NCBI GenBank assembly: GCA_027605045.1
Contig: JAQFWX010000002.1
Location: forward strand, 2,356,001 to 2,420,000
DNA from: Phallus indusiatus
Lineage: Eukaryota > Basidiomycota > Agaricomycetes > Phallales > Phallaceae
Direction: 5' to 3'
DNA length: 64,000 nt
Shown: one piece after another, positions 35,679 to 48,273 of the stretch
Layout of the letters: each line of letters starts with the position of its first letter
Position numbering within the stretch: the first letter of the stretch is position 1
Notes under the pieces: model-generated
Told to the model about the DNA's origin: nothing
Databases searched by the model: none
Seen by the model: the letters and a program-made list of their open reading frames with translations, nothing else
Program-made: the position numbers and the translations under genes

Positions 35679-37453
35679 ATGTCGTCGAACAACTCAACTT
35701 CCACTTTTTTTGGTTTACCTCTTCCATCCCTAAACTTCGGCAATAATATCATCGATGTCAGCTCACTAACTACCTTGATTGGGTCAACCGTCGGTGAATC
35801 GCTTGTTTTGGGAACTAGAGGCCCTGCCGGTCTTGCGTGGTCAAGCACAAGCTCGTTCGGTCTCCTTTGGATTATTCGAGGGTGCATCAATGGCGCTAGT
35901 CCGGGGTGGTTGAGAGAGGTTATTGGTATTAGAAGTTCAGTGTCGGATTCTTGTCTCGGCATGGAGCTGAATTGGTATTCAATACGGTCGGGGGCTATCC
36001 GAAAGAGCTTAAGTCAGGCGATCGGGATAGTTTGCGATAATTACATAGAGGTAATTGTGGCATGACTTATTGGAATGATACTGAAATTGTTCAGGACGAA
36101 AATGAGAAACCCGGGAAACATAGCGAATCTATTGAGACTGCTCGTGAAGTCTACGTATTTGACCGTCTATCCACGAACAAAATCAAAGTCATTCCAGAAA
36201 CGAATGAGGAGCCAATTAGAATCTTCTCGTACGCAGATTATGTGTATTATCGGGTCCACGATACGCGGTTTCAAGTGATAGCTATCGGACTATCGCTGTT
36301 AAAACTGTCAGAAACGGTGGTTTTGCTATTCTATGACGCACCGCTCTTAGCTGCGATAACAACTCTTCCCTGGGCATATTTCTTTACGGCCGCCATTGCG
36401 CTCGAGATTCGCGAAAACCGTTTAAAACGAAACCCCGAGCCTGTTAATGGCGAGCTGGACATCATCACAGGAGTTCTACCAACTGTTACGCGACCTGGTG
36501 GACCAAAGAAAGTTATTCTGGGAATGGCCAAGAATCCGAAGCGGACGCTGTGGCTGCGTCTTATATGGGGACTCGGATCAGTGCTGTGCATTATATGTCT
36601 TGCAATGACATATTTCATTATGGGACAACAAAATCAAGGTGTTTCGTTCGTGTGGATATGTTTCCAAATAATATGGATGTTAGCAAGGATGGCATTACAT
36701 TATTTAGCTGATTTCGAAGATCCACATGGACATCGCTCGTTTGCGGAAAAGGTAGAAGAACGACGACCTTTGTCTTGGAAACATCGTGTTTTACGTTTAA
36801 CGGTCGCAGTAGCCAAATATCAGACTTTGCTTCATCCACGGACTGAAATGGCGTACAAAAATGATTGTTATTCTGTCGAAGAACTGGCCCACCTTATTCA
36901 ACATTCGATCAAAACTTTATTTCCTTTGTCGTCAGAGCAGGAAACGACAGATACCATCAATGTTAACGTCGTCCGAATTGTGGGTGATACACTTCTCTCG
37001 AGTGCCGCCTGGATCACAGGGTCAAAGCTTGGCCCTATGGAGATCTATGACAGCTGTATCGTTACATTCTCGATAACCACCGATAGCGAGGACCGTCCGA
37101 CTCTATTGTCAATACCCGCGGCAAGAGTTTATAGCTACGAATCACCCTCATCTGGTGAAGAAAACGACACGGGCATTAGGGAATACATCCCAAAAGGCGC
37201 TCCAAATACCGGCGTTGGGATGTATTGGTGGTATTTTGTACCTGCCACTGCAGAGAAGTGGTTGGTGCTAAGACGGGCTGCGGAGCTGGGGAAAGGAAAA
37301 TGTGAGGGGCGGGTGATGTCAAGTGTCCAACTCATGAAACAACTACTGTCTGGGCAATTGAATGTTGATATCAGAGACGTTTATGATATTCAAAAGGTTA
37401 TCGATACAAGTCGGACTGTTTGTAGGTCTTGTTTGTTGGAACTGATAGGGTAA
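35679..37453 (+). CDS. Multi-pass membrane protein of unknown function
   Basis: Two exons, 35679-36050 and 36095-37453, joined by a 44-base intron (donor GTAATT, acceptor TTCAG) in phase 0. The protein is about 576 residues. A Ser/Asn-rich N-terminus (MSSNNSTSTFFGLPLPSLNF) precedes LLWIIRGCINGASPGWL. Hydrophobic segments at LLKLSETVVLLFYDAPLLAA, ITTLPWAYFFTAAIALEI, GLGSVLCIICLAMTYFIM and FVWICFQIIWMLARMALHYL are membrane spans. The C-terminal part is soluble and mixed alpha/beta (YWWYFVPATAEKWLVLRRAA). I recognise no named domain. Similar proteins are common as uncharacterised families in mushrooms, to my knowledge. The downstream frame alone has its own ATG at 36062, but the splice joins the frames cleanly, so I take one gene. 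Confidence 0.65.
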
Positions 37454-38260
37454 ATTTGTGTAAAAGTATCGTGGTTGTTTGATTTTTTAGTGTAACAATA
37501 TTAGGATGATAACGATATCGCTATTTTCGGCGGTTTTTCAGCGGTCAAATTCCAAGCTCATTCATTGGCTATGAACATCCATCACTGTCGCTGAAAGATC
37601 TAAATGAGATACCGCTATCATGATAGAAGCGGGGTGAACTGACGAGATAGTGCCATTATCTAGTGTTATAGGAGAAAACTCGGTTCGGCCGATGGATAAG
37701 TTCAGAATCTATTCGTCAGTAAGGCCCATGTTTTATGTGGCATTTGCGCGTGAAGATAATGTGAAGTATGTCATAACTCACTTTTTATCAAATTTTTATT
37801 GCAATTTTTGGGGGTCATTTTGCTTGTAGTACGAAGGAAGGCTCTTCCCCACATTTACATTGGCCCTCTTTGTTATTTCCTGCCCTAATTCAAAAACAAA
37901 AACTCCCCAGTGCTCCTTCAACAATTGGTTTTGAATTGGTTCGGGCTTCAAAATTCACAGCACAGATTTTAGGTTTGTATGATGTGACTGTGTGCCGAGA
38001 GACGCCGAAAAAAGGGTAATCACGTTACGTCATCATTTCACGTGAGAGGGTCATCACAGCGCTTATGTTTCAAAAAGCCAAACACGTCTGTTTTATTCTT
38101 TATCCAATTTAATTATCGTATGAAGTCGGCTCGGATCATACGTTGCCAGCGGTGAATATTCTCTGCCTTAAACTTAATGTTATTTCAGTATATCATATTG
38201 CACTTGTCTCTTCACTCATTTCCCTATCCCCGTTAATACCCCAACTACGAGCAATATATC
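37454..38260. other. Intergenic region
   Basis: No gene is supported. It is AT-rich and contains two CACGTGA-like palindromic sites around 38040. It holds the promoter of the lysine-degradation gene that follows. Confidence 0.4.
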
Positions 38261-41200
38261 ATGCGCCGACCACGACCGCTCAAGCTGACCACTAATAGCT
38301 ATCTGTCTAAACGAAACTTCGCCAGTAAATCGAACGTGTTGACTATTGGAATACGGCAAGAAGATCCGGCTAGGTTGTGGGAGCGTCGATGTCCGCTGAC
38401 GCCGTCTGCAGTGCATGAATTGGTTCGAGAAGAAGGCGTACGCGTTTTACTTCAACATTGTAACAGGAGAGTTTTAGATACCAGTGAATTCGAGAAGGTT
38501 TGGATTTATCAAGGATAGTTTATTCGTTGGGTCTTATCTACATTTCTATACAGGCAGGGGCTATAATAGACGAAACACTTTCTTCAGCACACATTATCCT
38601 TGGAATCAAAGAAGTTCCTTTATCAAGATTAGAATATCATTCCGGTCCTTTACCCTTGTTATCGACTGCAAGCGAGAGTAGAGACGGTCCAATCATCCCT
38701 GTACCTCGGACACACTTCATGTTCTCTCATACTGGAAAGGGACAGCCCTACAACATGCCTCTTCTTTCCAAGTTCATTAAACCTAGAGCTGACCGCCTGA
38801 TTGATTACGAGTTTTTAACGGATGGGCCTGCACCTGCTGGTAAACGTGTCGTCGCATTTGGTTGGTTCGCCGGAGGTGGGTGGGTTTGGATCATAAACCA
38901 TTTGTTATTCTAATGCAATTGGTCTAGCCGCCGGTGCTCTCGAAGGGCTTTCGGCCTCAGCGCATGAATTTTTAGCGTTTGGGGTAGCCTCTCCGTTCCT
39001 GGTACGTCCCTACTAATGTCTACTGTGTGATATTGGGAATATCACGAGTCATTGTAGTACCTTCCCCGTCCTTACATGTGTCGGACTGTTGAGGGAATGC
39101 GTAATGCACTGCGTCAAGTAGGGACATTCATTTCCGAACATGGCACTCCGGCCGCTACCGGTCCCTTCGTGATTGCCGTAACCGGGTATTTGTGCTCCCC
39201 GCTTTTTCTTTTCAGAATCATCAAAGTTATTAATGGTTCATTTAGGAATGGTAATGTTGCCAAAGGAGCAATATCGCTCTTGGAAGAATTACCCCACACT
39301 CGAGTAACTGTTGATGATTTACCATCGCTCATTAATTCCTCGGGTAAGCTTCTTTCAACCACCCCTTAAGCATACACTCATTCGTTTGAATAGACACCAG
39401 TTTGAAAAAGGTAACAAAGTAATCCTTTGCTAATACAGTCTTTCATCCCACAAATTTTAGATATATCTTGTCACGGTCAAACCACAAGACTACCTGGTTC
39501 CTTCCGATGGATCATCAAGGCCTTTTGATCGTAGTGATTATTATTCACGACCTTCGGAATGGAAGAGCATTTTTCACGAAAAGGTGGGTCCCGGCATACT
39601 TTAACATTAAGATCTCAAGAAACAATAATAATGTCTTTCATCCAAAAAGGTTGCGCCTTTTACTAATTTACTCGTGAATGGGGCTGGCTGGCAACCTGGA
39701 TTTCCTCGTTTAATGACTAACGAACAACTCGGACTCGCAAGAAAAGAGTCCTATAAATACTCTCCTTTTGGAAGATTCCGCACCATCGCGGATGTAAGCT
39801 GTGATGTTAAAGGAGGATTGGAGTTCATGGACAAATCGACAACTGTAAGCTCCTCACTAATCTTGCAGGCTCCGTAAAAGACCTTCCAACTACCTTAGAT
39901 CGACTCTCCATTCTATTACGTCAAACCGCCAAGTATACCAACGGACATGCCCGGCGTACAAATCATGTCGGTCGACATTCTTCCAGCTCAAATACCCGAA
40001 GACGCGTCGAAGCATTTCAGCAGCTGTCTTATGCCCTATCTCCGTACCCTAGTGAGACAGTATCAGAACCGGCTTACCGAACAAGATCAGGAATACATTG
40101 CCGCTTTGAACCGGGCAACTATTGCGCAGGGCGGAGAGCTTCAGGGTCAGTTCCGTTGGCTTTATGAACGTTTATCAGGACCATACTATGGCGGCCTTTC
40201 GGACCCGAGTACTGGAACAACATCCAATGATGGACAAATTCAGGGGCACGCGAGAAACGTGGAGACCACAAGCAATAAAGCATACAAGAATATTCTTCTC
40301 CTTGGATCAGGCATGGTCGCACAGCCGGCTATTCAAGAGATTGCCCGACGAAGTGACGTGCGTCTAGTTATTGGTGAGTTTTGATAATACCATACATTGT
40401 CTGATACGGTCCAGGTCGTGCATGTGTATTGATTTCACTTGCTTACAGTCAGCAACAATGTAGCTGAGGTGGACTATGTTCGTGGAATGACTAACGTTCG
40501 CACACTACATATGGATTTGGCCGATCTCAATTCGGTGGAAGCTTTGATTTCGGATTCTGACGTTACAATTAGGTAAATATATAATTACTAATTTGTCGTA
40601 CGTTCAACGACCCCAATTGGTTTCCTAGTCTTCTACCGGCATCGTTCCACCCAACTGTCGCTGAGCTATGCATCAAACACAAGAAGCATTTAATAACAGC
40701 GAGTTACATATCTGAGGCTATGAAGAAGTTGCACCAAAAGTATGTCATTTATTTCATGTTCCATTTTTAATTCTAAAATCATTCCGCCTTTATTTTTAAA
40801 GTGCTTTGGACTCTGATGTTATTCTCCTCAATGAAATTGGATTGGACCCCGGGATCGATCATTGTTCAGCAATATCTCTTATAGAGCGGATCAAAGCGCA
40901 AAACAAGAGAATCAAATCTTTCATTTCCTTCTGCGGAGGTTTACCTGCTTTGGATAGTATTGATCCCGATATTCCCCTCGGGTATAAATTTTCTTGGAGT
41001 CCGAGGTATGTAACTAGTGTTTTCATTGAGACGTTTGTGTTGATGATTGGGTGCAGAGGTGTTTTGAATGCTGCACTCAATTCTGCGTCTTTTAAATTGC
41101 GAAATAAGGTAAAAATATTCATGCTAAACTCTGTAAATCTTTCTGAATCAGCTCATTTCCGGTATTGCAGCTGTACGACATACCAGGCGACAAGCTCCTT

Positions 41201-42139
41201 CAATCTTATTTCAAGGATGTAGACCCCAATTACGGCATGGACGGTCTTGCCAATAGAGACAGTCTTCCTTACACCGGCATCTATTCATTGGGTTCTGTAG
41301 AGAACATTGAAACTATTTTGCGTGGAACATTGAGGTATGAATAACTAAATCACGTCGCCATAGGACTAATCGTAGAATGCTCTCAAAACATTTATATGTA
41401 TAGATATCCAGGATTTGCATCGTTAATGGACGCTTTTAAACAAATTGGTTTACTCGAATCCAGTTTCAATTTAGACGGTCTGCCTTCGTGGTCTGCATTA
41501 GCACCTCACGCATTGGCACGAAAGTATAATATCGCTAAACTTCCGGAAGATGACACGCGCTCTTTGCAAAGTGCAATCAAAGATTCGACTGGGTTTTCTG
41601 AAGAACAAACGTCTAAATTGGTGCATGTGCTTTCCAGTCTTGGCGTCGCTCCTTCGAGAAGTTCATCCGACCCTGCCAACATTACTCCTGCCTTAATGCC
41701 CGCACATTTACAGGATAGGACACCCATCAATTTATTTAGTAACATATTATCCCACCGATTGAGATATAAAGAAAATGAACGAGACATGGTCATATTGACA
41801 CACGAGATCATCGCTGTTCCAAACGAACCATCAAAAGCAGGTTCAGAAGAAGTGCATACTTCTACTTTGGTTACATATGGAACGCCGGTGAACGGTATAT
41901 CCGCCATGGCTCGTACAGTTGGATTACCCGTCGCATTCGCCGCGCTCGCTGTAGCTGATGGACGCGTTTCGACACGAGGCGTGTGTGGACCGTCTGTACC
42001 CGAGATATATGGGCCTGTCCTTGCCCAATTGGAAGAGGCTGGGATCAAGTTTGTAGAGAATGTGGAAATGAATGATCGGGCTCTATCAGGAAACGGTCCT
42101 TTGTCTTTACAAGATAGGTTGGAGATCTTTGGTGGTTAG
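38261..42139 (+). CDS. Bifunctional lysine-ketoglutarate reductase / saccharopine dehydrogenase (AASS type)
   Basis: Converts lysine plus 2-oxoglutarate to saccharopine (N-terminal half), then saccharopine to glutamate and alpha-aminoadipic semialdehyde (C-terminal half). The N-terminus [20 protein letters not shown] is rich in Arg/Ser without acids, a likely mitochondrial presequence. The reductase half shows [70 protein letters not shown] and LEFMDKSTT. The dehydrogenase half begins at the Rossmann loop [20 protein letters not shown], then [65 protein letters not shown] and [18 protein letters not shown] is at 42137-42139. At least ten introns; length about 950-1000 aa, matching animal and plant bifunctional enzymes. 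In yeast these steps are separate genes (LYS1, LYS9). Confidence 0.87.
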
Positions 42140-43169
42140 GTTGTGCGTGTATAATTTGAATTTTGTTTATATTAATTGTTTTGTTGTTGTTATTCTTGTT
42201 GTAGTAATACGGTACGAAGGATGGTTTGTACCTATGTAAAACATTAGTAATATATTATAGCCCAAGAAACGAGGCCTTGGCCGAATGACCGAAGTACTTC
42301 AAGTGTTCAAAACCAGTAACTGCAATCCTAATCAAAGGTTCAATCGTCGAGAGAACGAACGCACACATGGTTAGGCGCTGGTATTTTGCTTTTTTTCCAG
42401 AGTCGCATTTAATGGAACTGATAAGCTTTTAAACTTACAATTAGACCTTGTAAAAAGAAGATCGATCGTATCTACGTCATCGTCAATGACCCTTATCAAC
42501 GTCTCCTCATTGACCGCTTTGAACCACGAAAAAGTCCGCCGTTTCCAAGAGCGATGCAGGCCATCGCCGGTCATTTGAAGAATTAAAACTGGCATCTCAA
42601 ACGAGGGTTATTTCACTGAATTTATCCTTTTCAGCTACAAAACTAAACAAGAATGAGGTGATTCAGTTGGCTGTTGTATGGACTCTTCGGGGTTTCATCG
42701 GGCCTACGAGTCAAGGGTCCCGGTCCTTATTCAAACTCAAGTTCCATATATCTCCAAACATTCTCCGACGGACGAGTCCTACAAGCATGGATACTCAGAA
42801 TATCATCAACCCTATATTTTATGGAAAGGAACAACGTGCCAACACGTGTTTACATTCAACAAGTAACTTATAGTCTTTTCAATTGAGCTCTGACCTAGTA
42901 ATATAGATTAAAAATTCTTCTCCGCGGTAAATAGTCACTGAGACTAAACACTCCACTGAACTTTCCAAAACGAACATAAAAAACCAACAAAACGGTCTCG
43001 TACGGTCACCCCAAGCGCAAAACCTATTCAAAGAAGTTTTCACTGCATATCTCCGTAATATCTCCTAATCGTATAATTCGAGGTTGTATATACTCACTAT
43101 GCTAGCAGCAGGCAACCTGTGACTTTAGGTTACCCCCTCCTCCCCCTTCCCTTCCTCTTCTTGAGAAAT
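42140..43169. other. Intergenic region
   Basis: No gene is supported. Short frames near 42371-42595 (minus) and 42658-42886 (plus) resemble coding sequence weakly but match nothing. The end carries a TATATA-like element near 43086 and a C/T-rich leader for the MFS gene. Confidence 0.4.
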
Positions 43170-45360
43170 ATGATACACGAGGAGAGCATCTTAACCTTTT
43201 CGTCCCCTTCCCCTCCTCCTTCTCCCACGCCATGGAGGATACGAACCGGCGAGCCACTTCCTCGAGCCAAAAGCAACAACGTTCTCGCAGCTATCAATAG
43301 TACAGCCACCGCGGCCGGCAGCATTGACATCGACGAACTTGAACCTCAACACACAGACTCGATAACGACCTCCCAGAAAGAAGAAGAAAAGCCTAACGTC
43401 TCCACTCCCCTTCTCTCATTAAATACCCACCGTAAAACGGTCATCCTTCTCTTACTTTCCTCAGCCCTCTTTCTTGACGCGTTCAACGCTCTTGCGCTAT
43501 CCACCGCCCTGCCCGTTCTGTTGGTGCAGCTTCATATACCCGATAATGAGGATGTTTGGATTTTCGGAGCGTATCAAATAACGTTTTCGGGGTCGCTTTT
43601 ACTTGTGTGTTTTGGTTTTTTTTTGCCGTATAAGTGATTGATTGGTTGAAACTTGAATTGTTTTTAGTGCGGCCGAATAAGCGATCTATACAATCCGAGT
43701 GAGTTCGTTTCATCATCATTGGTGTCGATAAAGTTGAAAACAAAAAAAAAAATCTCTCTAGAATGGGTATTTCTAGTAGGCTCTATATCACTAACAGTAC
43801 TTTCCATCATCGCAGGATTCATACGTAAAGAAATTCCTCTTCTCGTACTCCGCGCATTAATCGGAATTGGTACGTTTTTGTTTCGTACCAAAGACGTAAT
43901 GCATAAAACTTGATTGTGTGAAGGTGCTGCGCTAACCATTCCCTCCTCTCAACATTTAATCGTGCATATGTACCCCGACCCCGTCTCTCAAGCAAAAGCA
44001 TTATCAGTCTTCGCATCCTTCGGAGGTCTCGGATTAGGTACCAAAAAAAATAAACATCCCCTAATATGTGTTTTCCTCACCTGTCTCTCTTTTTTTTTCC
44101 AGTTTCAGGACTTTTATTCGGGGCGTTATTCGTCCAATTCGCAACATGGTCCTGGATATTCTACTTTGTAGCAATAACAACAGGCATCATCTCACTCTCC
44201 ATTTTCTACCTTCTACCTTCAACCAATCCCCAATCTCAATCTGTGGCACACACTGGCAAATTGACATCCCTCACTCGTTTCAAAAAACTCGATTTATTCG
44301 GTGTAGGACTCATAACAATCGGTCTCATTCTTTTCGTATTCGCAATTACATCCGGAAGCCAGGGGAAATCGACTGGCGGTCCCGGATCGAGTTGGGGCAC
44401 TGCACAAGTTATCGTGCCGCTTGTGCTTTCTGTCTTTTTGATTATCGGTTTTTTTGCGTGGGAGAGGTATATTCCTGAAGAAGACGCCGCGGTGTGAGTA
44501 TTCCCGTCTTACTAGAAATGTTTAGTTGAATACTAACCCGGCTTTAGGCCGCCTCAAGTATGGAAATACGAAAATGTGGGTATTCTTCTGTGGGCGGCGA
44601 CGATCCCATTCATGTGGTGGAGCTCCATTTACCCTCTTTTCTCCGTATTTTGGCAACTCGTCGAAGGATGGTCTCCCATCAAAGTAGCCCTTCACTTGTA
44701 CGTACACAAAAAAATCAAAACCGCCCTTACAAAAATCTTATCAACCCTTTTCTCTTTTCTGGTTTGACAAAGTCTTCCAATGGTACTAGCCATATTCCCC
44801 GTAGCACCTCTAACAGCCCACCTCCCCTCCAAAATCCCTTCCAAATGGATCATATTATTCGGTCTCACATGTCTCATCATCGCAAACGTGCTTCTCCCAT
44901 TCGCAGACGACGGTTCTGCAGACTGTTATTGGAGATTCGCTTTTCCCGGTTTTTTTAATCGGAACGATCAGAGCTGCGACTATATATGCCACAACAAAGT
45001 ACGTTCATCATTTTTTCCCCCAATCCCAACCTCAAAATCTAATTTATTTAATACAGCATCGTTCTACTCGCAACAACACCCCCCTCCATATCAGGTATAA
45101 TCTCCGCCCTATTCATGGCCGCAGCCCAAACAGGCGGCGCAACCGGCTTAGCTATCGTAACTTCCATCCAAACCAGCATTCAAAATCGTGCGAGCAGTGG
45201 TGGGGCAGAAAAGGGAGCGTTAGAGTTTACCGGGAAAGAAGACGGACTGTGGTTTTTGTTGGGTGTATGTGGTGTGTCGGCTGTTTTTGTGGGTGGGTTT
45301 ATGACGAGTAGGGTGGTTGTTGCTAGTACGACGACGGGTGAGAATAATAGTGAGAAATAA
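43170..45360 (+). pseudogene. MFS drug:H+ antiporter-like transporter with a one-base frameshift
   Basis: Fourteen-helix transporter of the DHA2 type, probably a plasma membrane efflux pump. Exons give MIHEESILTFSSPSPPPSP, ALFLDAFNALALSTALPVLL (TM1) and the loop motif GRISDLYNP (motif A). WVFLVGSISLTVLSIIAGFI, PSSQHLIVHMYPDPVSQAKA, FVQFATWSWIFYFVAITTGI, IPFMWWSSIYPLFSVFWQLV and the C-terminal MAAAQTGGATGLAIVTSIQ follow. At 44950-44956 a run of seven Ts shifts the frame. With six Ts the segment would read FPGFLIGTIRAATIYATT and join the last exon in phase. As given, the frame is wrong for the rest of the protein. Either a sequencing error in a homopolymer or a fresh null allele. Other parts look under selection. 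Confidence 0.7.
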
Positions 45361-45761
45361 ATTGTAATGGTAATATGAGTATAGTTTAAATTACACGTCT
45401 TATCAAGATTTAGAGAATTGTAAATACACAGGTAACGATAGCGAAATTTGATTGTGCCCAAAACTTTCAACGTAAAGCCTGGGAACACTGAATACCTCCG
45501 AAGAGAAAAAAAAATGAGAATAATAGAGAATTCTCTTGTTAAATATATAAAAAAAGGGGGGAAACTGAATCTCTCTCTATATGTTATAAATACACCAAAT
45601 GCTCAACCTCATAACCTAAATAATCGCAATTAAAAGAAGAAAGAAAATAATAATGTCCACTACTCTGTAAAATACCAAACTGAAAGGAAAGTAAGAAAAA
45701 AAAGGAGCGTGTGTGTGTTGTATGTTATATGTTAATTCTAATACCTCTCTCCTCCTAAAAC
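45361..45761. other. Intergenic region between convergent genes
   Basis: AT- and A-rich 3' flanks of the MFS gene (plus) and the GH79 gene (minus). No coding or RNA signal is seen. Confidence 0.5.
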
Positions 45762-48197
45762 TCAAAGCGCCAAAAAAGCACCAACAATGACCCACACGGC
45801 CACACCAACCACACCAGTCACCACACTCGCACTCGCGTGACCAGAAACCGCCATCGCCCCATTACTCGTCGTCAAACTCCCAAAACTCGTACTCCCCATC
45901 TGCCGATTCATCCCCCCATACCCATTCGACGTAGCCAACACACTCGGATTAATAGTAGCCGTCATACGCACCGACACCGTCGTCGCGGTCGTCGCAAACG
46001 TCACCGCGAGATTATTGTCATTCAAAATTTTATCAGACGATTGAGATGATTCGGGGTTTAAGAAGAGGACGGCAAGACCTGGTGCGGGGATTGAGACGTT
46101 GCATGTGTTTTGTTGGGGTGGTGAGGAGCAGGGGATTGAGATTGTTGAGCGGGTGCCTTGGAGTGTTCCGTCTGATTGTAATGGAGGACCGAACGTCTAA
46201 AAAAAACAAATGAGATTAAGAGAGAAGAAAAAATGAAGAGTTGTGGTACCTGATTGGCGTAGTAGAATGGTGCTTTATCAGTAACACTCCCCCCCGTAAA
46301 ATACCTCGCCATAATACTATTACCACCACCCAACGCACTCATATCAATCTGCACCGTATAATTACTCGCACCACTCGGATCAGTCACATAATTCAACAAC
46401 ACCATCCGCACAGGCACGTCGTTTTCATATATAACATAACCAGGCGTCGAATCGCTTCCACCGTTCAACTGGAGGTCGGCGATACGTGCGTCTCCTGATG
46501 AACCGAGTGCTTCGGAGACGATAAGGGCTGAATAGAACATGGAGCTGACTGTCCATTTTTTGCCTCGTTTTGCTGCAGAGCGGGGTGGTGGTGTGAACGA
46601 CTAAAAAAAAATAAGATAAACCTCCACTAATGGCAAGAAAAACTTGGAGCTTACGTTGTAATAAGTGTTTTGTCCACCATTATGAAACATAGCAGCCGAA
46701 AAATTCGATTCCGCCATTTTAAGCGAATAATCTACACCCCAAAGGACAGCTCCTAATGTATCCGATACACCCGGAAACCCACCACACGACGCTGTGTTAG
46801 TTTCCATCATAATGTACGGTTTATTATTCGCTTGTGCCCAAGCGGAGTCATTTAAAAAGGGCTGAACGAGGTTGATGACGTTGTTGTGGGAGAGATAGAT
46901 CGGGAGCATGTCTTGTGGTTGTTGAATGTTTCCGTTCACTTTGCAGTTGTTTGTGATGTCTTTTTGAAGGAGTTTAAATGAAAAGAAGACGGGGAATATT
47001 TCAAATTCGACTTACAGCTGTTTGAAAAAAGAAGTGCTTTGATGAGAAGAATCTTCTTTGAGTAGCATTAGAAGACTTACTGTTCTGCACTAATATACGC
47101 CATGACGTCAAGGAATTTGCTATAGCCTGCACCGATAACATCGTCCAACGACCATTTACAGCACACACTCGGACCGATAACAGATTTTTTATTCGTTATT
47201 CCGGTATCGTTGCCCATAGCATAGATCATCGCCTGATACTCGTCAATATAATCATTGACACTATACGTCGTCGGACGTGCGCCATGCTAAAAAAGAGCGG
47301 ATCAGCCAATGGCAACAACCACGTGTCAAAGTTAAAACGGACATCACCGTACAAATCCGGCTCATTGCCAACTTGAAAGCCGAGCAAATGGTCACCGAGA
47401 ATCTGTTGGGCGTAGGAAGCGATGGCGAGACGCGGATTGGCGGTATCGTTGAATGGAACGCCGACGAACCATTTCGCGTTTGTGAGTGAGGAGATGTTGG
47501 CCATGGCGTAAAGAAGGTCAATTCCGACGTCAATTGTGGGCGTAAATGTCTGGCAACCGGAAATGAAATGAGATTATGTTTTATGAATAGCTGGGATTAG
47601 GCATACTGGATCTGTGGCGTTTCCCTTGTTTTTGAGGATGGTGGCACCGTTGGGGAGACCTTCCGGGTGAAATACAGCTTTCTCTTGAGAGTTGCCACCG
47701 ACGCGTATGAGCACGCTTCCGCCACGGACGTTGATGTTGGAGAGAAGATTGAGAAAGACGGGATCTATGAATTTTCTGCGAGCGCGTGAGATAGAAAACT
47801 TTGACTAGAAAAACGAACATACCCGCTACGACCCACTGAAAAGAGAATGTAAGTACATGGGGGGATGAGAAACACAGAGACACGCACTGATTTGATCGGC
47901 AACGGACAATTCGATGCTGAAACCCATGAAGTTGCCGGAGACTGGTGCACTCAAGCCAGGCACGCTACCACCAGGGTTGAGCTGAACGGGGATAACACTA
48001 GGCGCAGACAAAGGTGGTTGAGTCGGTGCAGGTGGGGCAATGAGGTTAAGTGGGTCGTAATGAGCAGCGAAGGTGACCATGGATTGTGGGGCGGTTGGGG
48101 TGGCAGCGGAGGGACCGAGCATGGGTATCTGAGTGTAGATGGTGACGGCGGCCACGTACGCGACGGGCGCACATAGATACAATAGTGAGAGGAGCAT
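45762..48197 (-). CDS. GH79-family beta-glycosidase (beta-glucuronidase-like), secreted, GPI-anchored
   Basis: Secreted enzyme that hydrolyses beta-glucuronides or related sugars, with a C-terminal beta-sandwich domain. The start MLLSLLYLCAPVAYVAAVTI is a signal peptide. VSGNFMGFSIELSVADQI follows, then NINVRGGSVLIRVGGNSQ and TIDVGIDLLYAMANISSL. QVGNEPDLYGD holds the acid/base Glu and YIMMETNTASCGGFPGVSDT holds the nucleophile Glu. GAVLWGVDYSLKMAESNFS, KWTVSSMFYSALIVSEALG and RMVLLNYVTDPSGASNYTVQ come next. The tail is Ser/Gly-rich, ending in SASVVTGVVGVAVWVIVGAF, a GPI-type signal. At least six introns. The open frame continues upstream, but the signal peptide begins at 48197. Substrate (glycan or plant wall sugar) is not known. 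Confidence 0.82.
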
Positions 48198-48229
48198 GGA
48201 GGTCGATGTCAAGGACGGTGAGGAAGGAA

Positions 48230-48273
48230 GGGAGGGAAAGGGGGAGGGAAAGGGGGGTGAAGGGAAGGGGGGG
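48230..48273 (+). promoter_or_regulatory. G-quadruplex-type G tract upstream of the GH79 gene
   Basis: Seven runs of three or more G in 44 bases with loops of one to four bases, 33-76 bases upstream of the GH79 ATG. On the coding strand it is a C/T tract typical of fungal core promoters or leaders. Confidence 0.65.

Noticed and set aside
41506..42048. Long open frame on the minus strand opposite the lysine enzyme
   Set aside because: It mirrors the conserved plus-strand coding sequence and has no protein-like features of its own.
44945..44975. A tiny intron that would repair the MFS reading frame
   Set aside because: The only GT..AG pair that avoids the T run would be about 23 bases, too short for fungal splicing.
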